This document shows, piece by piece, positions 22,076 through 33,743 of a stretch of 64,000 nucleotides of DNA; the first letter of the stretch is position 1; every line of letters starts with the position of its first letter. Source of the DNA: Larix kaempferi (lineage: Eukaryota > Streptophyta > Pinopsida > Pinales > Pinaceae); the NCBI GenBank assembly GCA_027924585.1, contig BSBM01000602.1, positions 7,749,501 through 7,813,500 of the forward strand, read 5' to 3'. Position numbers and translations under genes: made by a program. The notes under the pieces were generated by a model, which had not been told where the DNA came from, searched no databases, and saw nothing but the letters and a program-made list of their open reading frames with translations.

Positions 22076-23626
22076 TCAAGTTTGAAAAGCTTGTTGGTTC
22101 TTGAATTCTTGTACTTGCTTCAACGCTAGAGGGCCTGTCTTCCTTCTTAAGGTTGAAATTTCCTTCACCAAATCTTCACATTCTTTTTCTCCCAAGGATA
22201 ACTGTCTTCGAGCTTCATTTAATGGTTCATGGATTTTACTGAGGTTAGATCTATACTTGGCAAGAACTTCCTTTATATGTTCTACTTCCTGATTCAGAGA
22301 ACATTCGGCTGATTCTATCTTGGGCATAAATCCAATCCCACTCTTATCATGGACATTTCTTTGTTGAAGAAGAATGTTGCTCAGATCTTTAGAACTTTTT
22401 CCAAACTTGCTGTTTAATATGTTGGTCTTCTGGAGTTCCTCCTGTAGAGCAGTAATCTCAGCATCCTTTTTAAGAAAATCAGCTCTAAATTTTCTTGCCA
22501 ACTGATTCCTTGCTTCTAGATGCTCCCTTTCCTGTTTTTCATTTAGATTCCTTAGACTTTCTATTTCATCTAGGGCAGCCAGGAGTTCAGATTCAAGATC
22601 TACAACTCCTTCCTCCTCATTTTCCTTGGAATCAGTATTGTCATGAGAATCTTCCTTGGCCAAGAACACAATTTCATTTCTGCCTTCTACAACAGATTCG
22701 TCATCTTCATCATGAGTCACTGCATCTTCAGCTTGAGTAAAGAAAGTCTGCTTGTTATCATACTTCTTTTCTGACTGATTTCTTCTAGTGTTTGGTTTGT
22801 TCTTCCTCAAAGGACACTTTGCTGCAGAGTGTCCGATTTTTCCACAATTGAAGCATTTCAAGGGCAGCTTTCCTTTGAACTTTCCTGTTCCTCTTGGAAG
22901 CTTTTTGACAAAGTTGGCTACTTCTTCATCAAACATATCGGGATTTGATGAACAACCAACATGATCTTCAGTCTTTGAATGCTTTCCTTTAGTGGCTTTG
23001 AAGGCTGCTTCTTTCTGCTTAGGATCTACAGTTCTCATTTCGTAGGCTGTTAGGATCCCATGCAATTGACTCAAGGTAAGATCGTCCAGAGTATCCTTTT
23101 CTTCAATAGCAGAGACTTTGGCATTGAACCTATCAGGACGGGATCTGAGAATTTTCTGAACAACAAAGTCTTCTTCTATAGTTTCCCCAAGGCCTCTCAT
23201 AGTGTTTACCACTTCTTCTACCCTTTGGAAGTAGGCTGCAATATTTTCTTCTTCCTGCATCTTGATATCCTCAAGTTGACATCTGTAACTTTGTAACTTT
23301 GCTTTTTGAACTTTAGAGTCGCCCTGATAGATTGTTGCTAACTTATCCCACATTTCCTTGGCAGTTGAATAGTTCACTACTTTGTAGAACTCGGATTCAT
23401 TCAAGCCTGCAAGAATTGCGTTCATAGCAGTTGCATTGTGTTCACAGGCTTCTATTTCATCTGCAGTGGAAGGTCTCCGATCTTTAGGAGCAGTATATCC
23501 TTCAACCACAGTTGTCCAAATATCATAACCAAGAGACATTATATAGGCAGTCATTCGTTTGCTCCAAAACACATAATTTGTTCCATCAAACTTTGGAACA
23601 TCCCTGAATTCGACACCACCACCCAT
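22076..23626 (-). CDS. C3 gag (516 aa)
   Basis: This starts at the ATG giving MGGGVEFRDVPKFDGTNYV, 55 bases from the primer binding site. The N-terminal 200 residues are a copia gag domain (FDGTNYVFWSKRM, AKEMWDKLATIYQG, ENIAAYFQRVEEVVNTMRGL). A zinc knuckle CFNCGKIGHSAAKC lies at about residue 260. Residues 340-510 are rich in E, K, L and Q heptads and look coiled-coil. It is longer than the C1 and C2 gags because of this coiled-coil. No internal stop. The ORF then breaks just before the next zinc knuckles. Confidence 0.92.
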   Translation of the reverse strand: MGGGVEFRDVPKFDGTNYVFWSKRMTAYIMSLGYDIWTTVVEGYTAPKDRRPSTADEIEACEHNATAMNAILAGLNESEFYKVVNYSTAKEMWDKLATIYQGDSKVQKAKLQSYRCQLEDIKMQEEENIAAYFQRVEEVVNTMRGLGETIEEDFVVQKILRSRPDRFNAKVSAIEEKDTLDDLTLSQLHGILTAYEMRTVDPKQKEAAFKATKGKHSKTEDHVGCSSNPDMFDEEVANFVKKLPRGTGKFKGKLPLKCFNCGKIGHSAAKCPLRKNKPNTRRNQSEKKYDNKQTFFTQAEDAVTHDEDDESVVEGRNEIVFLAKEDSHDNTDSKENEEEGVVDLESELLAALDEIESLRNLNEKQEREHLEARNQLARKFRADFLKKDAEITALQEELQKTNILNSKFGKSSKDLSNILLQQRNVHDKSGIGFMPKIESAECSLNQEVEHIKEVLAKYRSNLSKIHEPLNEARRQLSLGEKECEDLVKEISTLRRKTGPLALKQVQEFKNQQAFQT

Positions 23627-23680
23627 TGAAGTGTTCTTTGTTAAACTCCTTCAGGTTTTTAAACCTGATAAAAGGAGCTG

Positions 23681-23692
23681 GCTCTGATACCA
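23681..23692 (-). other. Primer binding site of C3
   Basis: The plus strand reads gctctgatacca, two bases from the LTR start at 23695. It is the initiator-tRNA-type site on the element strand. Confidence 0.92.
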
Positions 23693-25610
23693 ATTGAAGA
23701 ACACTGAGAGGGGGGGTGAATCAGTGTTCTGGATCTTTGTCAAATTTTTACTTTCAAAAGAACACAGATTTCACTGAACCAAAAGAAAAGTTGCACAAGA
23801 AAATATATACATAGGAATTTAGAATATTTATTTGTGAAATTGTTTACATTCAGGGTCTGTGCTTCAACACAGAGAATGCACCAGCAACAACTGGTGAGAG
23901 GGGCTTCAACCCCTTTAGAATATTTTCAGCTTCAACTGAAAAAAAATATATTACAATCTCCAAGTTGATAGGACACCTATCCTACCCTAGATCCACCCTT
24001 CCTCCCTAAAAATAGTCCAGATTCTCAGTTATCAATGTCGAAAAGCTTTGATAGTCACCCAAACAACCTTTGTACAATTTTCTTTGGCATTTAAAAAATT
24101 GAAGATAGCTCTGCTAATCACATTCTTTGCTCGAACATCTCTGTCTGTCACCTTATACAGTACCAACCTCCACAAACACAATAATTTCTACCCTTTTCAT
24201 CATATAGAAACAATTTCTGCAATACACAGAGTTATCCCAATTTCTCTGCCAAAACATGACGTCTTGTGCCACCTGAAGAATATGCCCTAGTACTGTACAA
24301 GCTGCTCTAAGATATGCTATAATTTTGACTTTTTTTTTTTCTTAAAGAAAAGAGGCCAACCTCAAACAAGTTTTCCCTCCCTTTTTATAAAAAAAATCAG
24401 TCCTACAAGGCCGACCCTCATAATTAATATTGCAATATCCAATTTTAATATTGACGTCTCCTTGAAATAAGGAATTGCAACCATAATAATGTTGCTACAT
24501 ATTTTTAGGGATGAGGCTGCTCGTTAGGGCTTCTAAAAACGTGGGCTTAAAGCCCTTACATTTACAAATTAGGGCTGCCTAAAATTTAAGGAACTGACCA
24601 CCGATTTTAACCATATAGCTTCATATTTAGGCTGCTCTGATAAAAGTTGCATCTAGGGCTTGCTAAGTGAGGAGATTAGGGCTTCCAAAAACCTTTCAAA
24701 ATTTTTAACCTGATCTGATATTTACCACTGAGGTTGACTGCTGAATTTGACTGTCATTGCTGGTGTACATGCTGAGTGCAACCACCGATCTGCTGAAAAA
24801 GGAGATGCAATTTGATCTCTGTTCAATTCTACAGGCACACTTCAATGTCTTCACCTTTCAAATCCGGAGATCAGCAACTTCATTGAATACTCTAGCAAGT
24901 TTGATGGTTAGAGCATCAGCAAACTTCTTAACAGAGACATGTCTTCAACAGACTTGCAGGTTGTTGTCTCTCAAAACTGGCATGTGTGTGTTGAAGCCCA
25001 AAATGTAACACACCAGCTGGATGACAACTCTCAGGAGAGAGGCCAATGTCACCACACTCCTCTTCTCTTCGCTTCAAGTTGGCTCTTCTCCAACTCAAGG
25101 GGGGTATCCCTAAGGTAGGATCGCTAAGGCAGGTGCAACAGAGGGCAAGGTGAAATGAAGAGGCTGCCTTAGAGAAACAAATGTAACAGGAAAATGGGTT
25201 TTGAAATAGGTGACGGGAAAGACGGGAGGATCAACCCTCAAAGAAAAGGCCAGTGCCAGTACCAGCAGGGAGAATGGAGTCAAAGAGAACTCAAGGGCGT
25301 TTCACACAAGGGAGATTAGTCTAGGACGTTGCATGATCGAAGACACGGGGAGCATAAGTATAATTGACTACATTCTGCTACCCCTAAGATAGTTCGAAAA
25401 TGTGACGTAAACAAACAACTTGACAACCACAAATGTTTGCCCAATGGGCTAGAAACCCTCTACGCTAGATTTACTCTACAACTTGAAATAAAACTCACAA
25501 CCACATAAAAGATGCTCAATCTATCCAAAAAGTCCCGCCATGGTATTTTTTCTATTAAGCTCTGAGGGAAAAGCTCCCAAAATTTTCCACGATTACAATG
25601 AGGAGGCTGG

Positions 25611-25784
25611 CTCCTTTTATAGGCCTAAAAGGCTCTCTTGAAATTAAAAAACAAAAACAAAATAATAATAAATAAACAAAAAATGGAGAAAAAGTGACTC
25701 CTTTTATAGGCCTAAAAGGCTCTCTTGAAATTAAAAAACAAAAAGAAAATAATAATAAATAAACAAAAAATGGAGAAAAAGTGA
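25611..25784 (-). repeat. 87-bp tandem duplication carrying two TATA boxes
   Basis: Copies 25611-25697 and 25698-25784 are nearly identical (ctccttttataggcctaaaag start, ggagaaaaagtga end). Each has cctataaaaggag on the minus strand, so the putative LTR promoter is duplicated. Confidence 0.88.
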
Positions 25785-26600
25785 CTGAAGATCCACTTTT
25801 ATCTCTAATTGAATGAATAAGAGACCCCACCGATTATTAAAAGAAACTGATACCTGGGCTATCCAATGTAGCCAAAGACACCCCAACAAGAACCGACTTC
25901 TCCTAACAGTGAACTCCAAATGCGCAGCTGTCGTTCAAAATCAGTGATACGCAGGTCACACATAAAACTGCTTCCTCCAAAGCTCCACGTATCAATGAAA
26001 ATGGAAAGCGTGGCAAATGTATTGGCCACGAGGAGGAAAACGCTCTGTAGCTCGGTGTTTAAACCCGACGGACACGCTCACTGCTCCGAAATTTTACTTA
26101 ACAGAAATTGCGGTGGATTGCTCAGTGACACGAGCTCAGGTTAGGTATAAGCTTGGGTGTGCCCCAGTTATCCTATTGAACCTCGAGCTGAGTTAAAACG
26201 TGAATTTAGCAGAGTAAAGATGCGCGTTGCTACTGCTGTTGAACACCGAACATCGATCTCATTTAAATGAACTCGGCACTAATCAATTTGTTGCGCTGCG
26301 TGCTTAGCTCACTGAAACCCGAGCTAATTGGCACTTTGATTTTCTCTTAACTCTGCATCGAGCTGTCACCAACGCACTGCAAATGGAGCTTGGATTCGTA
26401 TGTAAAGGCGTGAAATGCGGGACAGGAATAACCCCGAGCTCTGGCGTTTGATTGAAAGTCTGCAATCGGCTGTCGAAAGGAAGACACGGGTCAAAATCTA
26501 TGATTTCATACCTACATCCGCTAAAAACAAAACCATGCTGGCGGCTTTCATTAATAAGCAAACAACAAAAATCGTGAAATGTTCCTCTCGCATTTTCGAG

Positions 26601-27330
26601 CTATCTTCCACCAATATTTTCCACTACCTTCTGCCACAGCCTTTTGGCGACCACAATCAGCAAGAACCATGATAAAGCGCTATAGTGGCACCATTGGGAA
26701 AGCAGGAGTAGACTGAAATACATCCCCAGCTTTGTTTGTCTTCGGGTTTGGCCGAGCATACAAATTATGCAAACTGCATCCTCTTCCTCTCCATCTATGA
26801 ATCGGTCCAGCACTTTATTGATTTTCCAAACCAATCATAACGGAGATTTGGCAACATAGTCATAAATGGCATCCCTTAGTAGAGTTGGAATATCTTGCGA
26901 ACAGCCGAGAATTGAATCGGGCAGCGGCAAATATGACAAAACTTTCAATGCCATTGTGGATGCTTGATAGCACGAACCAGGACCCTCCACAAATAAGAAG
27001 CGACGCAAAACATCTATCCGATCCAAGCCGCAAGCTATCAAGTATGGCTCTGTCGCCTTGGACAAAAACTGATCTTCTTGTATTCGTCTGCTTTAATCAC
27101 CCACTGCACCTCTGCGTTGCAGAGATGGCAAATCCCAAAATAGATGACCACACGGGGATGCAGCACAAAGGGAGCTGATGTTGTTTTGGGTGTCCCAAAT
27201 TTTGTCAAAGTCGAGATTTCTAAATTTCATGCCGTCTGCCTCGAAAACAATGGTCATCTCCCCGGTCGTCATATCCAGCTATGCTTTCGAATGATCATCA
27301 CACTTCGATTCTATACTTTGAGCTGAAACG
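26601..27330 (-). pseudogene. Unrecognised, stop-interrupted reading frame in the solo-LTR-like unit
   Basis: One minus-strand frame runs from about 27260 to 26601 with only two stops. A 59-residue part with MTTGEMTIVFEADGMKF starts near 27270 and ends in TAA. 27100-26835 reads QEDQFLSKATEPYLIACGLD, RRFLFVEGPGSCYQASTMAL and PTLLRDAIYDYVAKSPL, ending in TGA. 26834-26601 continues to ENIGGR. The composition resembles real protein rather than noise, but I do not recognise a family. It may be captured host sequence or a decayed LTR-encoded protein. It lies in the same strand sense as the TATA boxes. Confidence 0.35.
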
Positions 27331-28384
27331 GATTGGTTACCAAGTGCCAATGCAGCAGATTCAACATGCTGAAGACAGAACTCATATATTTTCCTCCGAA
27401 GTCTGACCAATTTCTTTTGCTGTGGAAAATCGATGCTCACAAGGAGAATGCTGATGTAACCTTCCAATACAATGCCCAGTACCACGATTTTTCATTCACT
27501 TAATAACAAAGATAATGCTGTAGCCTGTAGGTGACTGCAAAATCTGAATTACTGCTAGTTCGTCTCTGAAATCATCAGAAAAAGGGGCAACCAGATTAGT
27601 TCGTTGAAGAGTAACACAGGTTGCTATATTACTGATATGTTGTCAATGTTCATAGCTCTCTCTCTGATCACGGTCAAATGCCCTGTGCTCAAAATGCAGA
27701 TGCATTTTTGAGGGATAACACAGGTAACTACTGATCCTTTGATATCAATGCCAACCATAATATCTAACATATACAACGTGTTTCCTTTTCTAAATACACC
27801 TATTTTGACTTGGGTTGACTCAAACTTTGACTAGGTTTGGCCAAAAATGTTGGCAATTAATGGTAATGTTAAGAATTCTTAAAGTAAAAGGGTAGAAAAG
27901 GAAAGATAAACTATTGAAACCTTTTGTATCCTTATGCTTGCTTTAATTATTGAACTCCTTGTCATGGCCTTGGCAAAAATGTACCCTTCACTCAAGCCAA
28001 AATCATTGATTCGGCATGTTAAGCTTTTTCTACCATATTTTAAGACTTGAATTAGGCAGTTTCATCAAAATTGGATCGTGTTAAATGATGTCCTTGGAGG
28101 ATCAATGTAGAGGCAAAAGCTAGACAAGGAGGCAACGAGTGATACTAACGATGAGGATGCCAATGTAAGTGATGGTTGAACATTGCTTGCCATTTATGTT
28201 AAATGTTCTTGCTCATTTGTTCATAATCCTTTCTTTCAAAGTTTATAATATGCTAATTACAAAAGAACACATTGTGTGTGTATTTATATTTATTTCATTT
28301 GCCCGATTCCAAATTTTTTAGGGGTCACGTTTCCAGTGCATAACTTGTACCCGTTTTCCCACATCATGCAACTTAGCTTCATGG

Positions 28385-29099
28385 CAATTCAAGGAGAAAA
28401 TACACCAAACAATGAGATAAGTTTCAGGCCCTTCTAGGGCAACAACTTATTCGCCAATAACCAGATCTTAAAATGTACTTCTACAATAGTATAACAGTAG
28501 TAAACTCAACCCCTTAATATTCTTCACTAGATGTTAATACACTTCCCAATTTGCCCCTTTACTTATGTCAAAGCAACAAGAAATACAACTATAAATAGCA
28601 ATGCATTAAGAACATATATAGCTAAAATTCAAATATGGAAATCGCACAAGATATGGACAGTTGGGAACTTCATATCTATGCTCAAGATGAAGTACAAGTA
28701 CATACCATAGCCTTTTTTCAAGGCTAGTACAAAAACTCCAACTATCCAAAAAGCCCTAGCTAGGGAAAATCATCAAATCCTAGCTCAACCAAGAAGATCC
28801 AATGTGCAAGAATCTCTCCAACACATCCTCCAAGGAAAGACGTCCTCTTATCTTCTTCTTTTCCACAAATACACCTTAGGGTTTATCACCAAACCCTTAT
28901 CTTTTTTCCTTCTTAGGGTAGAGACCCTAACCCTAGGAATCTCTAGAGACAGTAGCTCTCCAAGACAAGAGAGACCAAGCACATAAGAAGATCCCAAAGA
29001 GACAAGAGTGATCATCACCAACATCTTTTTCACAAGAGTAAGCCCTAGATCTCACAAAGACGTCTCTTATGGACTTCATATCTCCTTCTAGGGTTCTAT
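28385..29099. other. Non-coding stretch between hAT-2 and gypsy LTR copy A
   Basis: AT-rich, with no frame over 61 residues that resembles a protein. Contains tagggtagagaccctaaccctagg, a short self-complementary stretch. No exostosin exon found. Confidence 0.6.
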
Positions 29100-29412
29100 T
29101 GTCACAAAATTTGACGATCTTGTTTTTGCAAGGATTAAATGATCGCCAGACCGGTGGAACCTCGAGACAGTGCCCCAAAGTGTCACATAGGTAGGGTCCC
29201 CTCTCTTTAGGTTTCCCAAGTCCACTGAAGCAGATTTGAACTAACCATGGGAGGTGTCCCTAGTCAAGGTTTCTTGGATACTTGTTGGCAGAACCAACTT
29301 TCTCACAGTACTAGCAAGACTGATTTCTAAAGGGAGGAAGTGCCTTGAAGATTAACAAATTGAGGAAATGGGCACTCCTAGGGAATGCTAAAGGGGAATC
29401 CTAAGGTTAAAG

Positions 29413-32400
29413 CTAAGTTGCACGAAACGGGGATGAAGTGGGGAAACTTCGAAACGAGGGAAACACGATATATATATATATATATATAATGTTTGTGAAA
29501 CATAAATGATAAAATTATAAATCATAACATGATAACTCATAAAGGATTACATAATGCAACTAATATTCTCCAAAACCAACCTTTATAAATGAGGCTAGTA
29601 CATATATTTCCAAAAACAGCCTTTATAAATGAGGCTGCAAGTACAATGCAACATACAAATAAAGAGTACAACTGTAAAACTAAAGACTAATAGTCTTCAA
29701 GTTCAGCCTCATCATTATAATCCTCCTCAAAAATAGAACAAGAAGCGTGTTGAGCATCAGAAGCAGAACGCGTAGTGGAAGAAGGAAGGGCAATTCCACT
29801 TCTAGGTTCCTCATTGACATTCAAGGAAGCAAGAGAGAGCTCCAAGTTAGGACATTCTGGATCCACATCCCATTCTTTAGAAGGCCCACTGTTATATTCT
29901 GGACCCTTACGAGATGCAAGCTGAAGGTTGGGGTGCACAAAAAACAAGATCCTCTGCTTTTTGTGAACCCAACCTGTTGCACTTCATAGAATGAATAAAT
30001 CCATAGGTGCTCCAGTTTCTCTCCACTAATGAAGAGCTTGCCACCTGTGAAAGAATGCGAATGGCAATGTTTTGCAAATGTACACCATTTGCTTTATGAC
30101 AAATCCACCACCTAATTGGACTCATGGTGCTTCTCTCTTCCAAAGCTACGACATCTAAATATTCATTGAATCCTCCAGCAAAATTGGCTAATTCTTCCTT
30201 CTCCTCCCTCTGTAGATCAGTTGGAAACATTCTCATAAGGGTTGCTTTAGCTCCATTGACCACCTCTCTATCCCTATGTGGTGCCTTCCTCTTCCCATTG
30301 CTTTGATCAATGAGCTCTTCATCATAGAATTTTGGGTTTAGGGCATGTGCTAAAGTATGCAATGGGGTGTTGAAATTGTTCCACCTGTCAACCATAATTT
30401 GCTGCACCAAATCAACAAAATCAACATCAACAAATACTAGTTGGGGAGACTACTTTGAAATTATTTCCATAGTTTTCTCAACCATGGTATCCGTGCCATC
30501 ATAAACCTCTCCCAAGAAAGGTTGGTCTGTGTCAGCATTTATGAGAAGCTCAAATGCAGGGGCTGTGAACTTGAGCAAGAAATCTATCTTGCCCCACCAC
30601 TCCTCATCAAGGCACAACCTACGCACCATAGCTTCCTGCTTTGAATCTGCCTGCCTCCACTCGGCCCAAAGTTGGCTCACCACCATAGAAACTAATGACT
30701 GCTTAACCTCAACAAGGCGACACAACATTATGAAGTTGGAGGCATATCTTGTCTCAACAACATTCAACAACTCCAGTTTGGAGTTTTGTCGAAATATTGC
30801 TTGAGACTGGTGGTGGTTGGTGATGAATTTGATGATTTCCCTTGCATCCCTTATGAGTTCCTTTATCCATGGAAGTTTATTGTCAATCTATTCTAAAGAT
30901 CAGATTCAGATTATGGACAATGCATGGTGTCCAAAAAATGTGCTCATACCTGCTCTCAATAATTAAACCTGCAACTTTGCAGATTGGTGCATTATCCGTG
31001 GTAACCTGAACCACCTTATTCGACCCTATTTTATCAATAACTGTGGCTCAAACATTGGCAATGAATTGAGCATCTTTCAACTCCCTTGAACAGTCTTCGG
31101 CCTTTATGAACATTGCTCCTTTTGGTGAAGTGGCAATGATATTTATCAATGGCCTATGCCTGGTATCTGTCCATCCATCAGAGACAATGGTGACCCCAGA
31201 GCTATGCCATGAAGAACGAATCGGTGCTAAAACATCCTCCACAAGTTCCTTCTCCTTCTCGAGTAGAACAGTTCGGATTTTTTCATAGTTAGGCCCCTTG
31301 AAACCTTGAGGCGCTGTGTTAATTGCCCTCACCATATCTTTCCAGCAAGGAGACCGAACCACATTGAAAGGGATACTACACACATAGAGGGCCCTAGCCA
31401 CTCTTGTTTCAGCTTCTTCTCTCCCTTGAGCATTATGAAGTTTAGCTATTCTGCTATCTCTGATGGAAGGAGATGCTGATGATCCTCTACTAGCAAGTTT
31501 TGAGGCTGCTTCTTGGATTTTTTGAGGCCCCCTCCTCTTCCTTGCTTCCTGCACTATTCTTAGCTCACTGTTTGGAGCTGGAGGTTCAGCATTAGAAAGC
31601 ACATCATGTCTTCTTTTGGTCCTATCAGCCTCATCTTGCCCAGTTTGATACTTCCTCCTCTCAACTGGGTCTCTTGTCAATGGGAAAGATTCAACACCCT
31701 TTCCGGTTTCATGCAACAAATGGGCCTTCACTCTTGGGTAAGATAACTTAAACAAACCATTGCAAAGAGTACATTTTCATTCCCACAAACAACCACCTCC
31801 ACATCTGGATACCTTCTGCACATGCCTCCAAAGAGGATAATACTCAGCCCTCTTGTTGGGCTTAGGAGCTGAATTAGGGGAAGCCATTGCTGCTGCAATA
31901 AAAAACAAAAACAGGTATGCAATAAATAAAATGAAAAATGGAAGCATAGCCTCTATGAAAACATAAAAAAATAGAATGCAGATCTATTAAAGCTTGTTGC
32001 TCACCAATGAAAGATGCCTGTAGATGCCCTTGCTCAAATATGGAAGTCTCCCTTGCACAAATCGTCCTCTCTCCAAGTCGCTCCTCTTTTCCCAAATCAG
32101 CTGCTCTCCAAATCGCTCTTAGTTTGTGTGAGGGAGGAATGAACCCAACAGCTCTTTATAACCTTTTTCCTTCCTCACCTAACCTTGTAGATGCTTCCTA
32201 TGCCAAAAAAAAAAAAAAACTGATTTTTTTTGGGCCCACGGGCTAAGTTAACACGGCTGTACGGACACGGCCGTACTGGACATGCGTTTCCGTATGTACG
32301 AAACATGTTTCTCGTACGGAGTATGGTTTCGTACGTACGGAAATGGGTTTTGCGGCCGTACAACATGCGTTTCCAAGTTTCGAAACGGTGATACGTGGGG

Positions 32401-32433
32401 GACAGGGTGGGCCCCACATTTCCTGAAACATAG
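29413..32433 (-). mobile_element. hAT transposon hAT-1 with decayed transposase (3021 bp)
   Basis: The ends are ctaagttgcacgaaacgggg on the left and, on the complement of the right, ctatgtttcaggaaatgtgg, an imperfect inverted repeat of about 20 bp. An 8-bp duplication ggttaaag lies at 29405-29412 and 32434-32441. Comparison with LTR copy B shows the empty site (ggttaaagagtg at 50757-50768), which confirms the boundaries. Subterminal regions hold repeated gtacgg, cgtttcc and cgaaac words. An AT microsatellite lies at about 29468-29488. Confidence 0.92.
29687..31887 (-). pseudogene. hAT transposase
   Basis: The frame starts at an ATG at 31887 and covers the whole hAT architecture. A BED-type zinc finger comes first (PLWRHVQKV, a CTLC pair, then RVKAHLL), with a TGA stop in its centre. 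A linker follows, then the DUF659 domain (SSWHSSGVTIVSDGWTDTRH, PLINIIATSPKGAMFIKAED) and TTDNAPICKVAGLII after another TGA near 31050. A middle region (30770-30450) leads to the C-terminal hAT dimerisation domain (IAIRILSQVASSSLVERNWS, FIHSMKCNRLGSQKAEDLVF). A frameshift near 29940 moves the last 86 residues (FVHPNLQLASRKG, acidic tail) into another frame. Several stops and frameshifts make it non-functional. Confidence 0.9.
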
Positions 32434-32443
32434 GGTTAAAGAG

Positions 32444-33743
32444 TGTAATGAAATACCCCTAAAGCCAAGAACAAACAACCACACAGATAGGGAATCAAAT
32501 GAACAAGTTGCTCTAGCAATGAAAAGCATCCACAAATCTCCAAACTCAAATTAGAGATGGCTTCCCTAAAGATTACATAGTATGAATTTAGGGGGCAACT
32601 GAATATAGAGTCTAGATTCAAATAAGCTAAAGGTTCCTAAAGGATTAAGCGTTAGGGGAAATATACCAGCACTTACGATGAGTGAATCTTGAGGTGATTT
32701 ATCTTTTAATAAGCTAAAAAATGAAGTACATGGCTCAAATATAGTGGCTGGTTTGAAATTAGAGGCATGCCTAACACAAATGGTTTGCTGGTTTTGTTTA
32801 AATTTGAGATTGAATGCAAGGAACTACAAGCTTAATAACATATACTAGGCTAAAATAACCCCCAAATAGCTGAAATAATAAACTTAGAAAACCAGTGCCT
32901 AATCCTAGGGCTTTTATGGAGTCATTTATTTGGGATTGAAGGCTTAAATCAAACTAGGCAGGCAAACAAACATCCAACTATTAAAAGACTAAGAGAACCT
33001 AGCATATGAAAAACAAAAGGCTGAAAATAAGAGAGTAGTGATTTGACTAATGGAAGACAGAGGATTAGAACCAGAAGAAAATGGTACTTGCTGTGTCTTG
33101 GCTGCTTGGTGAAGTCGGTCCACCCTTCCTAGTAATGATGGGAGTAGATATTAGCTTGGAGAACTCCAAAGACTGACTGGGCACACTTGTTGCTATAGCT
33201 TCTCCAACCTACAAACAAGAAAATAACTTAGTAAGTATGAATTTTAAGACAATACAATGACCAAGTCAAAATCAACTTGCAAACTAAAGAAAATATGCAG
33301 ATCCGTGAAGGAAATGGTAATGAAACTGAAGAGAAAATGCAAAAACAACTTCTCAAAGCAAAACCCCCTACTCCAGAAAACACCAAGGCGCACTGGGCAA
33401 ATTTCTTGCTTGTACCTGCATGCAAACACCGAAAAATAATGCTCCAAACCATCAAATCTAGGGTCTACTAACTCAAAGATGATGGCAAGGAACAAAATTC
33501 ATTAAGAGAGAACAAGTACACAAGAGATTTGAAACTCAAAACAATTCTGGTTTCTATTTCCTGTAGCAAACTGTCCAAAAGTCTTGTAAATTGAGCAACT
33601 CACTCTCTTTTATAGAATAAGAGAGGAGCACAATCCCTAGACCATAAGGATGGAGGGATGAGATTAAAATATCTCAAAACTAGATCAAAGACTCAGAAAA
33701 TTCTCACATTTTTACATTTTTACAAAGCTGGAAATGACTATCA
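32444..33743 (-). repeat. Possible solo LTR inside copy A
   Basis: Compared with copy B, this stretch is extra. It starts tgtaatgaaat and ends gactatca (TG...CA), and a minus-strand TATA box (TATAAAAGAG, about 33609-33618) suggests orientation. Flanks are aagag and aaagg, so a clean duplication is not seen. No coding sequence. Confidence 0.4.

Larger units (their letters stand above)
24962..27720 (-). mobile_element. Solo-LTR-like unit (2759 bp) inside the C3 LTR
   Basis: It begins tgttgtctctc and ends agggataaca (TGTT...AACA) and is flanked by a perfect 5-bp duplication caggt, as integrase-made insertions are. No direct repeat of its own ends was found inside, so it is read as a solo LTR of a long-LTR element. 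On the minus strand a TATAAAAGG box at 25613-25621 (and a second at 25700-25708) suggests the orientation: about 2.1 kb of U3 from 27720 down, then R-U5 to 24962. Its base composition is more balanced than its surroundings. No internal domains (RT, integrase) are present, so its superfamily is unknown. Confidence 0.75.
16996..27769 (-). mobile_element. Ty1/copia retrotransposon C3 inserted in hAT-2
   Basis: LTRs with TGAAGAACAC...AACA ends flank gag, protease, integrase, RT and RNase H on the minus strand. The perfect target duplication tatac is at 16991-16995 and 27770-27774. The pol region carries several stops and frameshifts. The 5' LTR is itself split by a 2.76-kb insertion (24962-27720). 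The element is therefore older than that insertion and younger than hAT-2. Confidence 0.94.
23695..27769 (-). repeat. 5' LTR of C3, split by an insertion
   Basis: Pieces 23695-24961 and 27726-27769 (1311 bp together) align with the 3' LTR, except for a 196-bp deletion that removes the TATA-box block. The two pieces are separated by the unit at 24962-27720 plus its 5-bp duplication caggt (24957-24961 and 27721-27725). Confidence 0.92.
16819..28376. mobile_element. Non-autonomous hAT transposon hAT-2, split by C3
   Basis: Left end ctatgttgcaggaaac and right end catgatgtgggaaa on its complement (reading ctaagttgcatgatg inward) form an imperfect terminal inverted repeat. Both ends are bordered by the identical 8-bp duplication cttcatgg. 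Subtracting C3 and its duplication leaves about 780 bp with no transposase frame, so it is a MITE-like or deletion derivative. Its interior has repeated words such as atgcgtttcc and ggccgta, which also occur in hAT-1 (29413-32433). The hAT-1 termini are also very similar, so hAT-1-type transposase may have mobilised it. Confidence 0.87.

Noticed and set aside
26415-26672. Plus-strand 85-residue frame
   Set aside because: Opposite strand to the more continuous frame in the solo-LTR-like unit; no family recognised, so not called as a gene.
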